This document shows, piece by piece, positions 21,291-28,434 of a stretch of 29,762 bases of DNA (the stretch's first letter is position 1; every line of letters begins with the position of its first letter). Origin of the DNA: a virus; the IMG/VR virus record IMGVR_UViG_3300027996_000122, positions 1-29,762 of that record; one strand, written 5' to 3'. Both the position numbers and the translations under genes were made by a program. The notes under the pieces were generated by a model, which was given only the letters and a program-made list of their open reading frames with translations, was not told the origin of the DNA and ran no database searches.

Positions 21291-22602
21291 TTTCTTCTTT
21301 CTTAAATATTTCCCTGAACACCGGCATGATATCGGATTTATCCTTGACCTTCTTCGATGACAAGTTGTCGTATTGATTTTCCAGAATGCTGTACAATGTC
21401 CACATTTCAGTGATACCACTGTCATATCCCCAAAGGGCATATCCGGCAGAATACTCTCTACTGTTATCTATCTCTACATAGAAGAAATAGTTCACTGTTG
21501 GGAGAAGTTTGTCTTCCATTACCCTTCGTGTTGCGCTCATGTCTTGGGTGAAGTTATCACCATCCGAACATTGTGCTACATAGGTATTCCATTCGCTCTG
21601 GTCGTATCGTTCCTCTATAATTTCGTTTGCTAGCTTCAGACCTGATGAAACAAGTGTTCCTCCAGATTCTTTGCCATTGAAAAACCCTTCTTCATCGACT
21701 TCTTTCGCATTCATGTGATGTCGAACAAAGGCAACATCTACATGTTCGTATTTGGTTTTCAAGAACAAGTATAACAACAAATAGAACCGTTTGGCAAGTT
21801 CTTTCTCTTTCTCGCCCATACTGGCACTGACATCCATCACGCAAACCATTGCTGCTTTAGTGATTGGTTTTGGTACCTTAACGTAATTGCGAAACCGCAA
21901 ATCAATCGGATCAATGAACGGTAATGCCTTCAGTTTGTTTTTCAGCATCAATAGTTCATCTTCTAACAATCGACACATCTCTAACTTATTGCCATCTCGA
22001 TAGCCGCAATCCATCTTTTCTAATGTTTCTTCGATCTCTTTAATTCGTCTCAGGTGTTTGTGTCTGCCCAATCCGATACGTCTGCCCAATGATGTTGTGA
22101 TAGATTTCACGATATCCAATTGACTTGGATTACCATCGGTCACGTATCCTGCTCGGGCATTGGTGAACGATTTCGTATCGGCGTTCTGTTTCTTTTCCAG
22201 TCTTGGGAGTTCTAAGTCTTCAAATACAATGTCCAGATATTCATCTCGGGAGATATGGAATTCGAAGTCATCTTCGCCTTCGCCATCGGGCGATCCTTTT
22301 GAACCACCACCTCCAGCACCGCCTTGAGGTTTCGGAATGGTATCACCTACTGTGTAATCGGTGTTGCCCGGTAGAACAAAATCCTGATCACCAGATTGTG
22401 AGTCATGCCCGAATGATGGTTCGTCAATATCTCCAACGGGAATACTTACGTCTTCGCCGCGCTCATCAGTAATCGATCTGTCTATAATGTTCTTTTTAAG
22501 ACGTTCTTGTATCTGTTTCTTTGCTCGTTTAAGAAATCGTTGACGATTACTTAGGGATTTCCCCTTCGGATTCAATCTACGATCAATTATATACTTGCCC
22601 AT
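21277..22602 (-). CDS. DUF444 (YeaH/YhbH family) protein
   Basis: 441 aa (E. coli YeaH is 427). The N-terminus shows the family start (IIDRRLNPKGKSLSNRQRFL), then a Gly-rich linker (PQGGAGGGGSKG near 95), then a VWA-like domain with MIDAS-type CVMDVSASMGEKEKE, and a late GGTLVSSGLKLANEII segment. The YeaH/YhbH proteins are encoded next to the PrkA/YeaG kinase in many bacteria; a direct role as its partner is inferred from that. It starts 3 nt after the prkA stop, so the two are coupled, and its end overlaps the HAD gene by 14 nt. Confidence 0.92.
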   Translation of the reverse strand: MGKYIIDRRLNPKGKSLSNRQRFLKRAKKQIQERLKKNIIDRSITDERGEDVSIPVGDIDEPSFGHDSQSGDQDFVLPGNTDYTVGDTIPKPQGGAGGGGSKGSPDGEGEDDFEFHISRDEYLDIVFEDLELPRLEKKQNADTKSFTNARAGYVTDGNPSQLDIVKSITTSLGRRIGLGRHKHLRRIKEIEETLEKMDCGYRDGNKLEMCRLLEDELLMLKNKLKALPFIDPIDLRFRNYVKVPKPITKAAMVCVMDVSASMGEKEKELAKRFYLLLYLFLKTKYEHVDVAFVRHHMNAKEVDEEGFFNGKESGGTLVSSGLKLANEIIEERYDQSEWNTYVAQCSDGDNFTQDMSATRRVMEDKLLPTVNYFFYVEIDNSREYSAGYALWGYDSGITEMWTLYSILENQYDNLSSKKVKDKSDIMPVFREIFKKEENADQ

Positions 22603-22605
22603 GAC

Positions 22606-24543
22606 TTAACTAGACTTCTGAACTCTTAGATACCACTCAACGAGACGCCTGACTTGACGCTCAGTATATCCTTTATCTTGCATACGCTTAACGAAGTCAT
22701 CGTGTTCAGCTTGTGCTTCGGAGGTGCCTTTTGCACCAAATGAGATGATTGGCAGCAAATCTTCGGTACTTGCGAACATTTTCTTTTCGATCACTTCACG
22801 GAGCTTTTCGTAACTTGTCCATCTTGGCCGTACGCCATCGTTGTTTGCGGCTGCACGGATCACAAAGTTCACTACTTCGTTACGGAAGTCTTTTGCGTTA
22901 CTGATACCGGCTGGTTTCTCGATCTTTTCCAACTCATGGTCAAGAATTTGGATATCGAACAAGTTACCCGTGTCGGGGTCTTTGAAATCGATGTCCTGAA
23001 TCCAGTGATCGGCATAATCGAGATAACGGTTGAACAAGTTCTGTCCATAATCGTCATATGATTCGAGGTACGCTTTCTGGATTTCGTTTCCGATAAATTC
23101 GGCATATCGAACCGATAGGCTCGTCTTGATGTGATTGAGGTATTCCTGCTCTTTGTCCTTGTGGAACTGTTCACGTTTGATGCTGTCTTCAAGAACATAC
23201 ATCAAGTGGACCGGATCAGCAGCAACTTCATCATTATCAAAGTTGAATGTTTTTGACAACACCTTGAAAGCGAAACGAGTACTGATGCCATTCATTCCTT
23301 CATCAACACCGCCGATGTCACGGTATTCCTGAACGGATTTCGCTTTTGGATCGGTGTCTTTGATGTTGTCGCCGTTATATACGCGCATTTTGGAATACGG
23401 AGAACTGTTCTCATGTTCTTTCAAACGTGTAAGAGTACTGAACTGTGCCAGCATACGTAAGGTCTCAGGTGCGCATTTTGCCTCACCTAAACCAGACGAT
23501 TCCAGCATCTTATCGTAAATGCTGATCTCTTCATCGAAGCGCAAGCAGTATGGAACCTTCACGACACAAATACGGTCGATAAATGCTTCATTGTTCTTGT
23601 TGTTCTTGAAGGATTGCCATTCAGCTTCGTTACTGTGGGCCAATACAACACCATTGAACGGAATGGCTGTGATGCCCTCGGTTCCGATGTAATTGCATTC
23701 CTGTGTGGCTGTAAGCAGAGGATGCAGTACTTTAATCGGTGCCTTGAACATTTCCACGAATTCCATGATGCCTTGGTTGGCACGACATAGTGCGCCACTG
23801 AATGCATAAGCATCCGGATCACTTTGTGAGAAGTGTTCGAGCATTCTGATATCGGTTTTTCCGACCAATGAACTGATGTCTTGGTTGTTATCGTCACCCG
23901 GCTCGGTTTTACATACACCAATTTGCTCTAGGCGGGATGGGTATATTTTAGCGATCTGGAACTTACTGATGTCACCATCGAATTCCTTCATGCGTTTCAC
24001 TGCCCATGGACTCATCAGGCCGGTAACGTAACGCTTGTCTATTTTGTAATCCTTTTGGATTTGCGTTGCGTACTTCTCTGGATCAAACACACCTAATGGG
24101 GATTCGAATACAGGGCTAATGTTGCCTTCGCCATCTGCTAAACAGTAAATTGGGTGATCTTCGATCAATGCCTTGATACGCTCGGCCAATGATGACTTAC
24201 CACCACCAACTGGACCCAAGAGGTACAAAATCTGTTTACGCTCTTCTAGGCCCTGTGCAGCATGCTTGAAGTATCCTACGATGCGTTCAATGGTGTCTTC
24301 CATACCATAGAAGTCTTTGAATGCTGGATATATTTTGAGGGTTCTGTTAAGGAATATACGGCTTAGTCGGGGGTCTTTGCTAGTGTCAACTAGTTCTGGT
24401 TCACCGATTGCTTTTACCATACGCTCTGCCGCACTGGCGTAGGTAAGTGGGTCTTTCTTGCATTGTTTTAGATAATCTTCGAAACTTAAATATTCAACCT
24501 GTGACTTTTTTTGATCTTCTTTGAACTTATCGAAAATGTTCAT
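22606..24543 (-). CDS. prkA: PrkA (YeaG family) AAA-type serine protein kinase
   Basis: 645 aa, matching E. coli YeaG (644). Residues 1-80 have the family N-terminus (FEDYLKQCKKDPLTYASAAERM), then Walker A GPVGGGKS (110-117), and the PrkA-typical blocks KRYVTGLMSPWAVKR, GALCRANQGIMEFVEMFKAP, ATQECNYIG and NGVVLAHSNEAEW. YeaG-type kinases act in stationary-phase and nitrogen-starvation responses and, in Bacillus, in sporulation. Phage carriage of the kinase with both of its bacterial neighbours suggests manipulation of the host stress state. A hairpin pairs with its GGGAG ribosome site, and a late-like box lies in the loop. Confidence 0.93.
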   Translation of the reverse strand: MNIFDKFKEDQKKSQVEYLSFEDYLKQCKKDPLTYASAAERMVKAIGEPELVDTSKDPRLSRIFLNRTLKIYPAFKDFYGMEDTIERIVGYFKHAAQGLEERKQILYLLGPVGGGKSSLAERIKALIEDHPIYCLADGEGNISPVFESPLGVFDPEKYATQIQKDYKIDKRYVTGLMSPWAVKRMKEFDGDISKFQIAKIYPSRLEQIGVCKTEPGDDNNQDISSLVGKTDIRMLEHFSQSDPDAYAFSGALCRANQGIMEFVEMFKAPIKVLHPLLTATQECNYIGTEGITAIPFNGVVLAHSNEAEWQSFKNNKNNEAFIDRICVVKVPYCLRFDEEISIYDKMLESSGLGEAKCAPETLRMLAQFSTLTRLKEHENSSPYSKMRVYNGDNIKDTDPKAKSVQEYRDIGGVDEGMNGISTRFAFKVLSKTFNFDNDEVAADPVHLMYVLEDSIKREQFHKDKEQEYLNHIKTSLSVRYAEFIGNEIQKAYLESYDDYGQNLFNRYLDYADHWIQDIDFKDPDTGNLFDIQILDHELEKIEKPAGISNAKDFRNEVVNFVIRAAANNDGVRPRWTSYEKLREVIEKKMFASTEDLLPIISFGAKGTSEAQAEHDDFVKRMQDKGYTERQVRRLVEWYLRVQKSS

Positions 24544-24549
24544 GTATTA

Positions 24550-24586
24550 CTCCCAATATTACTACTGGTATTTACCCTTTTGGGAG
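24550..24586 (-). promoter_or_regulatory. RBS-sequestering hairpin with late-promoter-like box before prkA
   Basis: On the minus strand CTCCCAA (24586-24580) can pair with TTGGGAG (24556-24550), which is the prkA ribosome site. Between the arms lies GGTAAATA (24576-24569), a two-mismatch form of TATAAATA. A transcript from it, starting near 24563, would lack the 5' arm and be free for translation; a read-through transcript would be blocked. The loop is long (23 nt), so stability is moderate. Confidence 0.5.
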
Positions 24587-24600
24587 CAACAATTTCCTTT

Positions 24601-24915
24601 TTATTTGTCCATGCCGTTTATATAATCATCGAACAGCATCCAGTTGTCTGGCATCGTCATCATGCTGGAGAACTTCAACATGAACACATTATCCAAGTTA
24701 TCAGGGATGTCGAAATGAACGACTGTATCTGTTGCAAGATTTGTCAGATTGCTGTCGATCAGAACGATTGGTTCATCAATTTTGATTGGATTACTTACAT
24801 CAACACCACACGCCATTAGATAATCAATGACTGGTCCACTTCCGTGGATCGCCATATTTTCGTCGGCGTTGTTAGCACCGTCGTGATCAATGAAATGTAG
24901 TTTGAATTTAGACAT
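24601..24915 (-). CDS. Small phage hypothetical protein
   Basis: 104 aa from the ATG at 24915 (MSKFKLHFIDHDG); the open frame to 24957 overlaps the upstream gene and is not used. Strand-like segments (KFKLHFIDHDG, PIKIDEPIVLIDS, DTVVHFDIPDN) and a helix (NVFMLKFSSMM) suggest a compact alpha/beta or beta-rich protein, acidic overall. No recognised motif. It overlaps the 55-aa gene by 8 nt, and the prkA hairpin lies 14 nt downstream, so transcripts from the 25428 promoter could continue into prkA. Confidence 0.7.
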   Translation of the reverse strand: MSKFKLHFIDHDGANNADENMAIHGSGPVIDYLMACGVDVSNPIKIDEPIVLIDSNLTNLATDTVVHFDIPDNLDNVFMLKFSSMMTMPDNWMLFDDYINGMDK

Positions 24916-25075
24916 CTTCGTCCATCTTTGTGAATGTGGCTGCGACCTTGTTTGCAACGTCTTCTCCGTACTCTGACGAAATCATTGGTACGATTTCATC
25001 ACGGGTTAGACCGTCGCGCATCATGTCGAATGCCGTTTCTTCGGCATCCAACACTATGTTTTTTACGTTGCTCAT
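24908..25075 (-). CDS. Small acidic helical phage protein
   Basis: 55 aa from the ATG at 25075 (MSNVKNIVLDAEETAFDMM). Two predicted helices with a GLTRDEIVPMISSEYGED link resemble a small UBA-like or helix-turn-helix-like scaffold, but this is not conclusive. It overlaps the upstream gene by 4 nt (ATGA) and the downstream gene by 8 nt, so it is tightly coupled in the operon driven by the 25428 promoter. Its function is unknown. Confidence 0.65.
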   Translation of the reverse strand: MSNVKNIVLDAEETAFDMMRDGLTRDEIVPMISSEYGEDVANKVAATFTKMDEDV

Positions 25076-25362
25076 ACCATGTTGCTTTCTTCGAGGACTG
25101 TGATCCGCTCGTCGTACTCCATGAAAGATGTTTCCATGGGTGCCCAAATCTCGGTACGGGCGTTCTTTTCGAAAACCGAGTCGTCGGTGACTGCGATCAA
25201 GTATGCAGCGTAACCGGGTCCACCGGCCAGTACATCACGGTGTACTTCGGTGATGAAACCATCTACAAAGCTGTCGGGACGATCTGACATCGGCTTGAAG
25301 TCAAATGCACGAACTTTGGTTCCAACTTCAAGACCTTCGAATTTCAATTTGCGGTTCAACAT
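25072..25362 (-). CDS. Small phage protein, first gene of an early operon
   Basis: 96 aa from the ATG at 25362 with AGGAGCG in front; the open frame to 25428 would run into the promoter. Segments: KLKFEGLEVGTKVRAFDFKP, SFVDGFITEVHRDV and GYAAYLIAVTDDSVFEKN, an arrangement of short beta strands that looks like an SH3- or Tudor-like barrel (alternating strands around Gly-Thr turns). That fold suggestion is from strand spacing only. Its leader is nearly the same as that of the AAA ATPase gene. Confidence 0.72.
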   Translation of the reverse strand: MLNRKLKFEGLEVGTKVRAFDFKPMSDRPDSFVDGFITEVHRDVLAGGPGYAAYLIAVTDDSVFEKNARTEIWAPMETSFMEYDERITVLEESNMV

Positions 25363-25400
25363 GTTTTCGCTCCTGTTTGGTTGTTTCTTTCTACTATTAA

Positions 25401-25428
25401 AGAATACCACGTATCCACAGGGCGTCAA
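25401..25428 (-). promoter_or_regulatory. Sigma70-like extended -10 promoter of the 25072-25362 operon
   Basis: TTGACG (25428-25423), 16-bp spacer, extended -10 TGGTATTCT (core 25406-25401). The leader has GTAGAAAGAAACAA and AGGAGCGA, as before the AAA ATPase gene. Confidence 0.75.
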
Positions 25429-25442
25429 GCTTTTTGGGAAGT

Positions 25443-25673
25443 TTATTCTTGAGTTTCTTCTTCCATATCATAGTTTGTTGAGTTTTCAATTTCTTTGAGT
25501 ATATTGGCCAGCGACTTGGCCGCACTGAGGCACGACCATCCCCACCCTGCTGTTAAGAGAGCACCTATAGCAAGGACGGTTGAGTCACCATTGATAATAG
25601 CCATCGAGAACACGCTGAATCCTAACATTAAGAACAATCCAGAAATTAGTACTTGTTTCAATAGTGCAGTCAT
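25443..25673 (-). CDS. Small two-helix membrane protein
   Basis: 76 aa. Two hydrophobic helices (VLISGLFLMLGFSVFSMAII and VLAIGALLTAGWGWSCL) are joined by a short NGDST turn, and the C-terminal tail is acidic (KEIENSTNYDMEEETQE), so both ends likely face the cytoplasm. AGGAG is well placed before the ATG. It follows the PPP phosphatase gene by 12 nt in the same direction. The layout fits a small inner-membrane phage protein, such as a lysis regulator or exclusion factor, but no family can be named. Confidence 0.75.
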   Translation of the reverse strand: MTALLKQVLISGLFLMLGFSVFSMAIINGDSTVLAIGALLTAGWGWSCLSAAKSLANILKEIENSTNYDMEEETQE

Positions 25674-25685
25674 TTTATTCTCCTG

Positions 25686-26414
25686 TTAAAAGTTGATATC
25701 TACCCAAGACAACTTGCCGCCTTTGCCAGCGCCGGTGTCTACCATTACTAAATTGCCGCCGCCAGCATATGATCGTGTTTCGATCTCTGGTCGAGCATCA
25801 TGCCCAATGTATACCGTGTGGCCGCGTGGGATTTGAGCAATCCACTCATATGAACGTACCGCATAGCCATCGGGGGTAACTTCTTTAGTGGTTTTACCAA
25901 ACAATGCCCTAGAAGCGAGGTTTTTGGATGTTTTTTTCTCTCTCCACGGAATTGACCGTGCATTCATGGTGGCAGCATATCCGCCATGTACAAAGGTGCG
26001 ATCCCCAAGAGTTATCCACATTGGCCAAGATGGCATTTCTTTATGCCATTCAGCACCAATATCATCACCACTTGGGTGATCAGCTAGATCACGAATAGTA
26101 GTTTCAATTCCATGAGTGATGTTGACATCGTTTCCGTTCAGGTAACGCCATGTTTTGTCATCGTGGTTTCCGACAATCGCGATCATTTTGTGATCGTCAA
26201 CCAAATCCAATACCAGTTCCATGACTTGTGCCGAATCTTCTCCACGATCAACATAATCACCAAGGCCGATGATTAACTTGTTGTCAATGAGTGCGCCATC
26301 CACCGCGTTCTCGAAAGCAGTGATTTCGCCGTGCACATCTCCGATTACGCGCATACCATTGAAGGTATCTTGCACGTACTCCCATGTGTCTTTAAGGTCA
26401 ATGTAATCTATCAT
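25686..26414 (-). CDS. PPP-type (ApaH/lambda-phosphatase-like) metallophosphatase
   Basis: 242 aa. The PPP signature is complete: GDVHGE (25-30), GDYVDRGED (52-60), GNHDDK (82-87), FVHGGY (141-146) and GHDARPE followed by VDTGAG. Enzymes of this group remove phosphate from proteins or from diadenosine polyphosphates. The substrate cannot be told from sequence; the co-occurrence of the PrkA kinase in this window makes protein dephosphorylation one option. The promoter's -10 ends 6 nt before the ATG and no ribosome site is seen, so the message is probably leaderless. Confidence 0.88.
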   Translation of the reverse strand: MIDYIDLKDTWEYVQDTFNGMRVIGDVHGEITAFENAVDGALIDNKLIIGLGDYVDRGEDSAQVMELVLDLVDDHKMIAIVGNHDDKTWRYLNGNDVNITHGIETTIRDLADHPSGDDIGAEWHKEMPSWPMWITLGDRTFVHGGYAATMNARSIPWREKKTSKNLASRALFGKTTKEVTPDGYAVRSYEWIAQIPRGHTVYIGHDARPEIETRSYAGGGNLVMVDTGAGKGGKLSWVDINF

Positions 26415-26420
26415 GCTGCT

Positions 26421-26448
26421 ACATTACCATGTTTATAGATATTGTCAA
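26421..26448 (-). promoter_or_regulatory. Sigma70-like extended -10 promoter of the PPP phosphatase gene
   Basis: TTGACA (26448-26443), 16-bp spacer, TGGTAATGT (core 26426-26421), then 6 nt to the ATG at 26414. The -10 core is weak but the TGG extension fits the promoters at 18509, 25428 and 29631. Predicted start point is at the ATG. Confidence 0.6.
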
Positions 26449-26449
26449 G

Positions 26450-27277
26450 CTATTTCCAGTTATCGAGAATTACCTTGTCAGTGAGATCGTGTGGATCGGG
26501 CTTGCCATGGAATACAATAACGCTACATTCCTTTGGCGGGTTCAGTCCTGTTCCGTATGTATGATACATGTCCGGAGTGAATGGCATTGGTCCCATGTGC
26601 TTCAATCCGCCGTGGTTTAATTCCCACTTGTAACTCAATGCCCATTCGCGTGGCCACCACACTCTGTCGTCACCAAGATGATCGGTGATCCAGTCTTGGT
26701 CGCCGTGGAGATGCATTACGTTTCTGTTGCATTCATCCGTCCATTTTGCATACATATCAAAATGATCTTGTACTTTCCAACGCATGATGCTTGAGTTGCA
26801 TTTATTATACGTAGGATTACCTTGGCGGTTGAAATCTTGCAGGATGCAAAAGTTGGATCGTTGATGCTCGATGAATGGTAACAGCTTGCTTATGATTACC
26901 ACATCGAGATCAAAATACAGAGTGGTATCATACTTCCATTCGTTTGACATACTGAACAGTTGCATCTTATGCCACCATAATCTCATATGTGGGCTTGGTA
27001 ACTTAGCCAACTTGTGTATTTTAATTGGACGCTTTGCCATAATTCCAGAATCGAATCCAGAGAAGTCTACCTCGTTGTCGGTAAAGATATTGAAGTTCCA
27101 CGCAAATGATCTCGAATTCCGATGAACCATATGGTACAGTTTATACACGTATTCTATCGGGTAGGCACCACCCGCCCACACACACGCGATGTTGATGCCC
27201 TTCTTTTGTCTGGCGGCTTCTTTATTCAATGCACGTTCTGTTTTGTGCAGCTTGGATTCGTCTTTATGTTTGGCCAC
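26450..27277 (-). CDS. Glycosyltransferase-like protein with DxD motif
   Basis: 275 aa starting with GTG (MAKHKDESKL), preceded by GAGGGA. After a basic helical start, NIACVWAGGAYPIEYVYKL begins a Rossmann-like GT-A fold; YFDLDVVI (D123-x-D125) is the metal/sugar-nucleotide DxD; NSSIMRWKV, HGDQDWITDHLG and VIVFHGKPDPHDL match later GT-A elements (acceptor Asp, and the metal-ligand His). Acceptor and sugar are unknown; it could modify phage DNA, a virion protein or host glycans. It overlaps the cupin gene by 14 nt, so the two form an operon. Confidence 0.8.
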   Translation of the reverse strand: MAKHKDESKLHKTERALNKEAARQKKGINIACVWAGGAYPIEYVYKLYHMVHRNSRSFAWNFNIFTDNEVDFSGFDSGIMAKRPIKIHKLAKLPSPHMRLWWHKMQLFSMSNEWKYDTTLYFDLDVVIISKLLPFIEHQRSNFCILQDFNRQGNPTYNKCNSSIMRWKVQDHFDMYAKWTDECNRNVMHLHGDQDWITDHLGDDRVWWPREWALSYKWELNHGGLKHMGPMPFTPDMYHTYGTGLNPPKECSVIVFHGKPDPHDLTDKVILDNWK

Positions 27278-27608
27278 CCACTGATTCCCTCACGATGTCT
27301 TCGGTTAATCCTTCGGGATAATAAATTTCAAACGCCACGACATCAGTATGGGCCACGAATCGATGATACTCACCCGGTGTTACCGTAGTGAAATCTCCAT
27401 CCATAAGTTTGGTGGTATCCGTGAGGTCGTAGTTGTTCTTTCGTACTTCAATGTCAAGTTCGCCCGATACCACGTAGAAGGCATTCCATTTGTGTTCATG
27501 CTTATGCATCGAACATTGTGTTCCTTGATTTATGTCAATTCTATGGAACTCAACGAACGAATTCTGTAATAAACATTCTGTTTTCCCCCAAATCTTGCCT
27601 TGTTTCAT
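27264..27608 (-). CDS. Cupin-domain protein
   Basis: 114 aa from the ATG at 27608 with AAGGAG; the open frame to 27677 lies within the divergent promoter region. Cupin motif 1: MHKHEHKWNAFYVVSGELDIEV (H35, H37, H39, then E50 region). Motif 2: VTPGEYHRFVAH. One-domain cupin of the sugar-phosphate isomerase-like or epimerase-like type that binds one metal ion; a sugar-related role is supported by the adjoining glycosyltransferase. It is divergently arranged with the plus-strand glycosyltransferase gene. Confidence 0.83.
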   Translation of the reverse strand: MKQGKIWGKTECLLQNSFVEFHRIDINQGTQCSMHKHEHKWNAFYVVSGELDIEVRKNNYDLTDTTKLMDGDFTTVTPGEYHRFVAHTDVVAFEIYYPEGLTEDIVRESVGGQT

Positions 27609-27623
27609 TTTGTTGATACTCCT

Positions 27624-27645
27624 TGTTGATAAATATTTATCAACA
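27624..27645. promoter_or_regulatory. 22-bp palindrome with back-to-back late-promoter-like boxes
   Basis: A perfect 22-bp palindrome with half-site TGTTGATAAAT sits between the divergent cupin and glycosyltransferase genes. It reads GATAAATA on both strands (plus 27628-27635, minus 27641-27634), a 7/8 match to the T4 late box. Each side has a ribosome site after it (AAGGAG for the cupin gene, AGGA for the plus gene). It may be a divergent late promoter, a repressor operator, or both. Confidence 0.55.
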
Positions 27646-27667
27646 CGTATATAACTAGGAAACAATA

Positions 27668-28426
27668 ATGCAGCCAATGGATTCAGTATTTTTTGATAGA
27701 TTAGAACACGCCAAAGACGCCGATAGAGTAGTGTTTATCGGATACGATCCACTTGAAGATGCTGCAGCAAAGATGCTTGCGAACAGTATTCGCCAAAACA
27801 CACGAGAAGACATTAAAATCATTCCAATCATTCGGGACGAGCTTTTAGCTTACAGCCGGTTCATGCGGCCAATTGATCCGAACGGGTCAACTCAATTCAG
27901 CATTACACGCTTCTTGGTACCGTTCCTGATGAACTACAGCGGAACTGGCATCTTCTTTGATTGCGATATGCTAATAACCCGTGATATCAAGGAAATGTTC
28001 GATTTAGCTGATCCGAGCTTTGCTGTGCAAGTTCCGAAACATGATTACGTGCCGAAGACACCCGACAAGATGGGCGGCTTGCCGCAAACCTCATACCCGA
28101 AGAAACAATGGTCCGCAGTTGTGATTTACAATTGCGCACACGAAAGCAACAAAGCATTGACACCAAAAGTGGTCACGAATGCTGAACCAAAATTCTTGCA
28201 TAGATTCGAATGGCTCAAAGAAGAAGAGATCGGTGGTATTCCACTGGAGTATAATTTCTTGGTGGGCGAAGAAGATATGCCAGATACCCTACCATTCAAT
28301 ATCCATCATACGCTTGGTGCTCCCATTTTCAGGGATTGCCAACAAGTAGATTACGCGGATCATTGGAAGGCAGAATTCAATAGCACCTTTGGACGTGCGT
28401 TCAAGGATACCGACATCATTAACTAG
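27668..28426 (+). CDS. Glycosyltransferase-like protein with DxD motif
   Basis: 252 aa. VVFIGYDPLED starts a GT-A fold; SITRFLVPFLMNYSGTGIFFDCDMLI carries the DxD (D98, D100); AVVIYNCAHESNK and GGIPLEYNFLVGEED are acceptor-site elements of GT8-like enzymes, and NIHHTLGAP resembles the C-terminal metal His. An inverting or retaining mechanism cannot be told. AGGA precedes the ATG by 8 nt. It is followed 8 nt later by the radical SAM gene on the same strand, so both are likely co-expressed. It resembles the minus-strand protein at 26450 in motif order but not closely in sequence. Confidence 0.78.
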   Translation: MQPMDSVFFDRLEHAKDADRVVFIGYDPLEDAAAKMLANSIRQNTREDIKIIPIIRDELLAYSRFMRPIDPNGSTQFSITRFLVPFLMNYSGTGIFFDCDMLITRDIKEMFDLADPSFAVQVPKHDYVPKTPDKMGGLPQTSYPKKQWSAVVIYNCAHESNKALTPKVVTNAEPKFLHRFEWLKEEEIGGIPLEYNFLVGEEDMPDTLPFNIHHTLGAPIFRDCQQVDYADHWKAEFNSTFGRAFKDTDIIN

Positions 28427-28434
28427 GAGTTACC

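Noticed and set aside
24766-24778. A 13-nt match of the right leader-proximal spacer (GATTGGTTCATCA) to the gene at 24601-24915
   Set aside because: The match does not extend, and an 11-nt part of it (TTGGTTCATCA) also occurs near 2870, so it is likely chance given this sequence composition.
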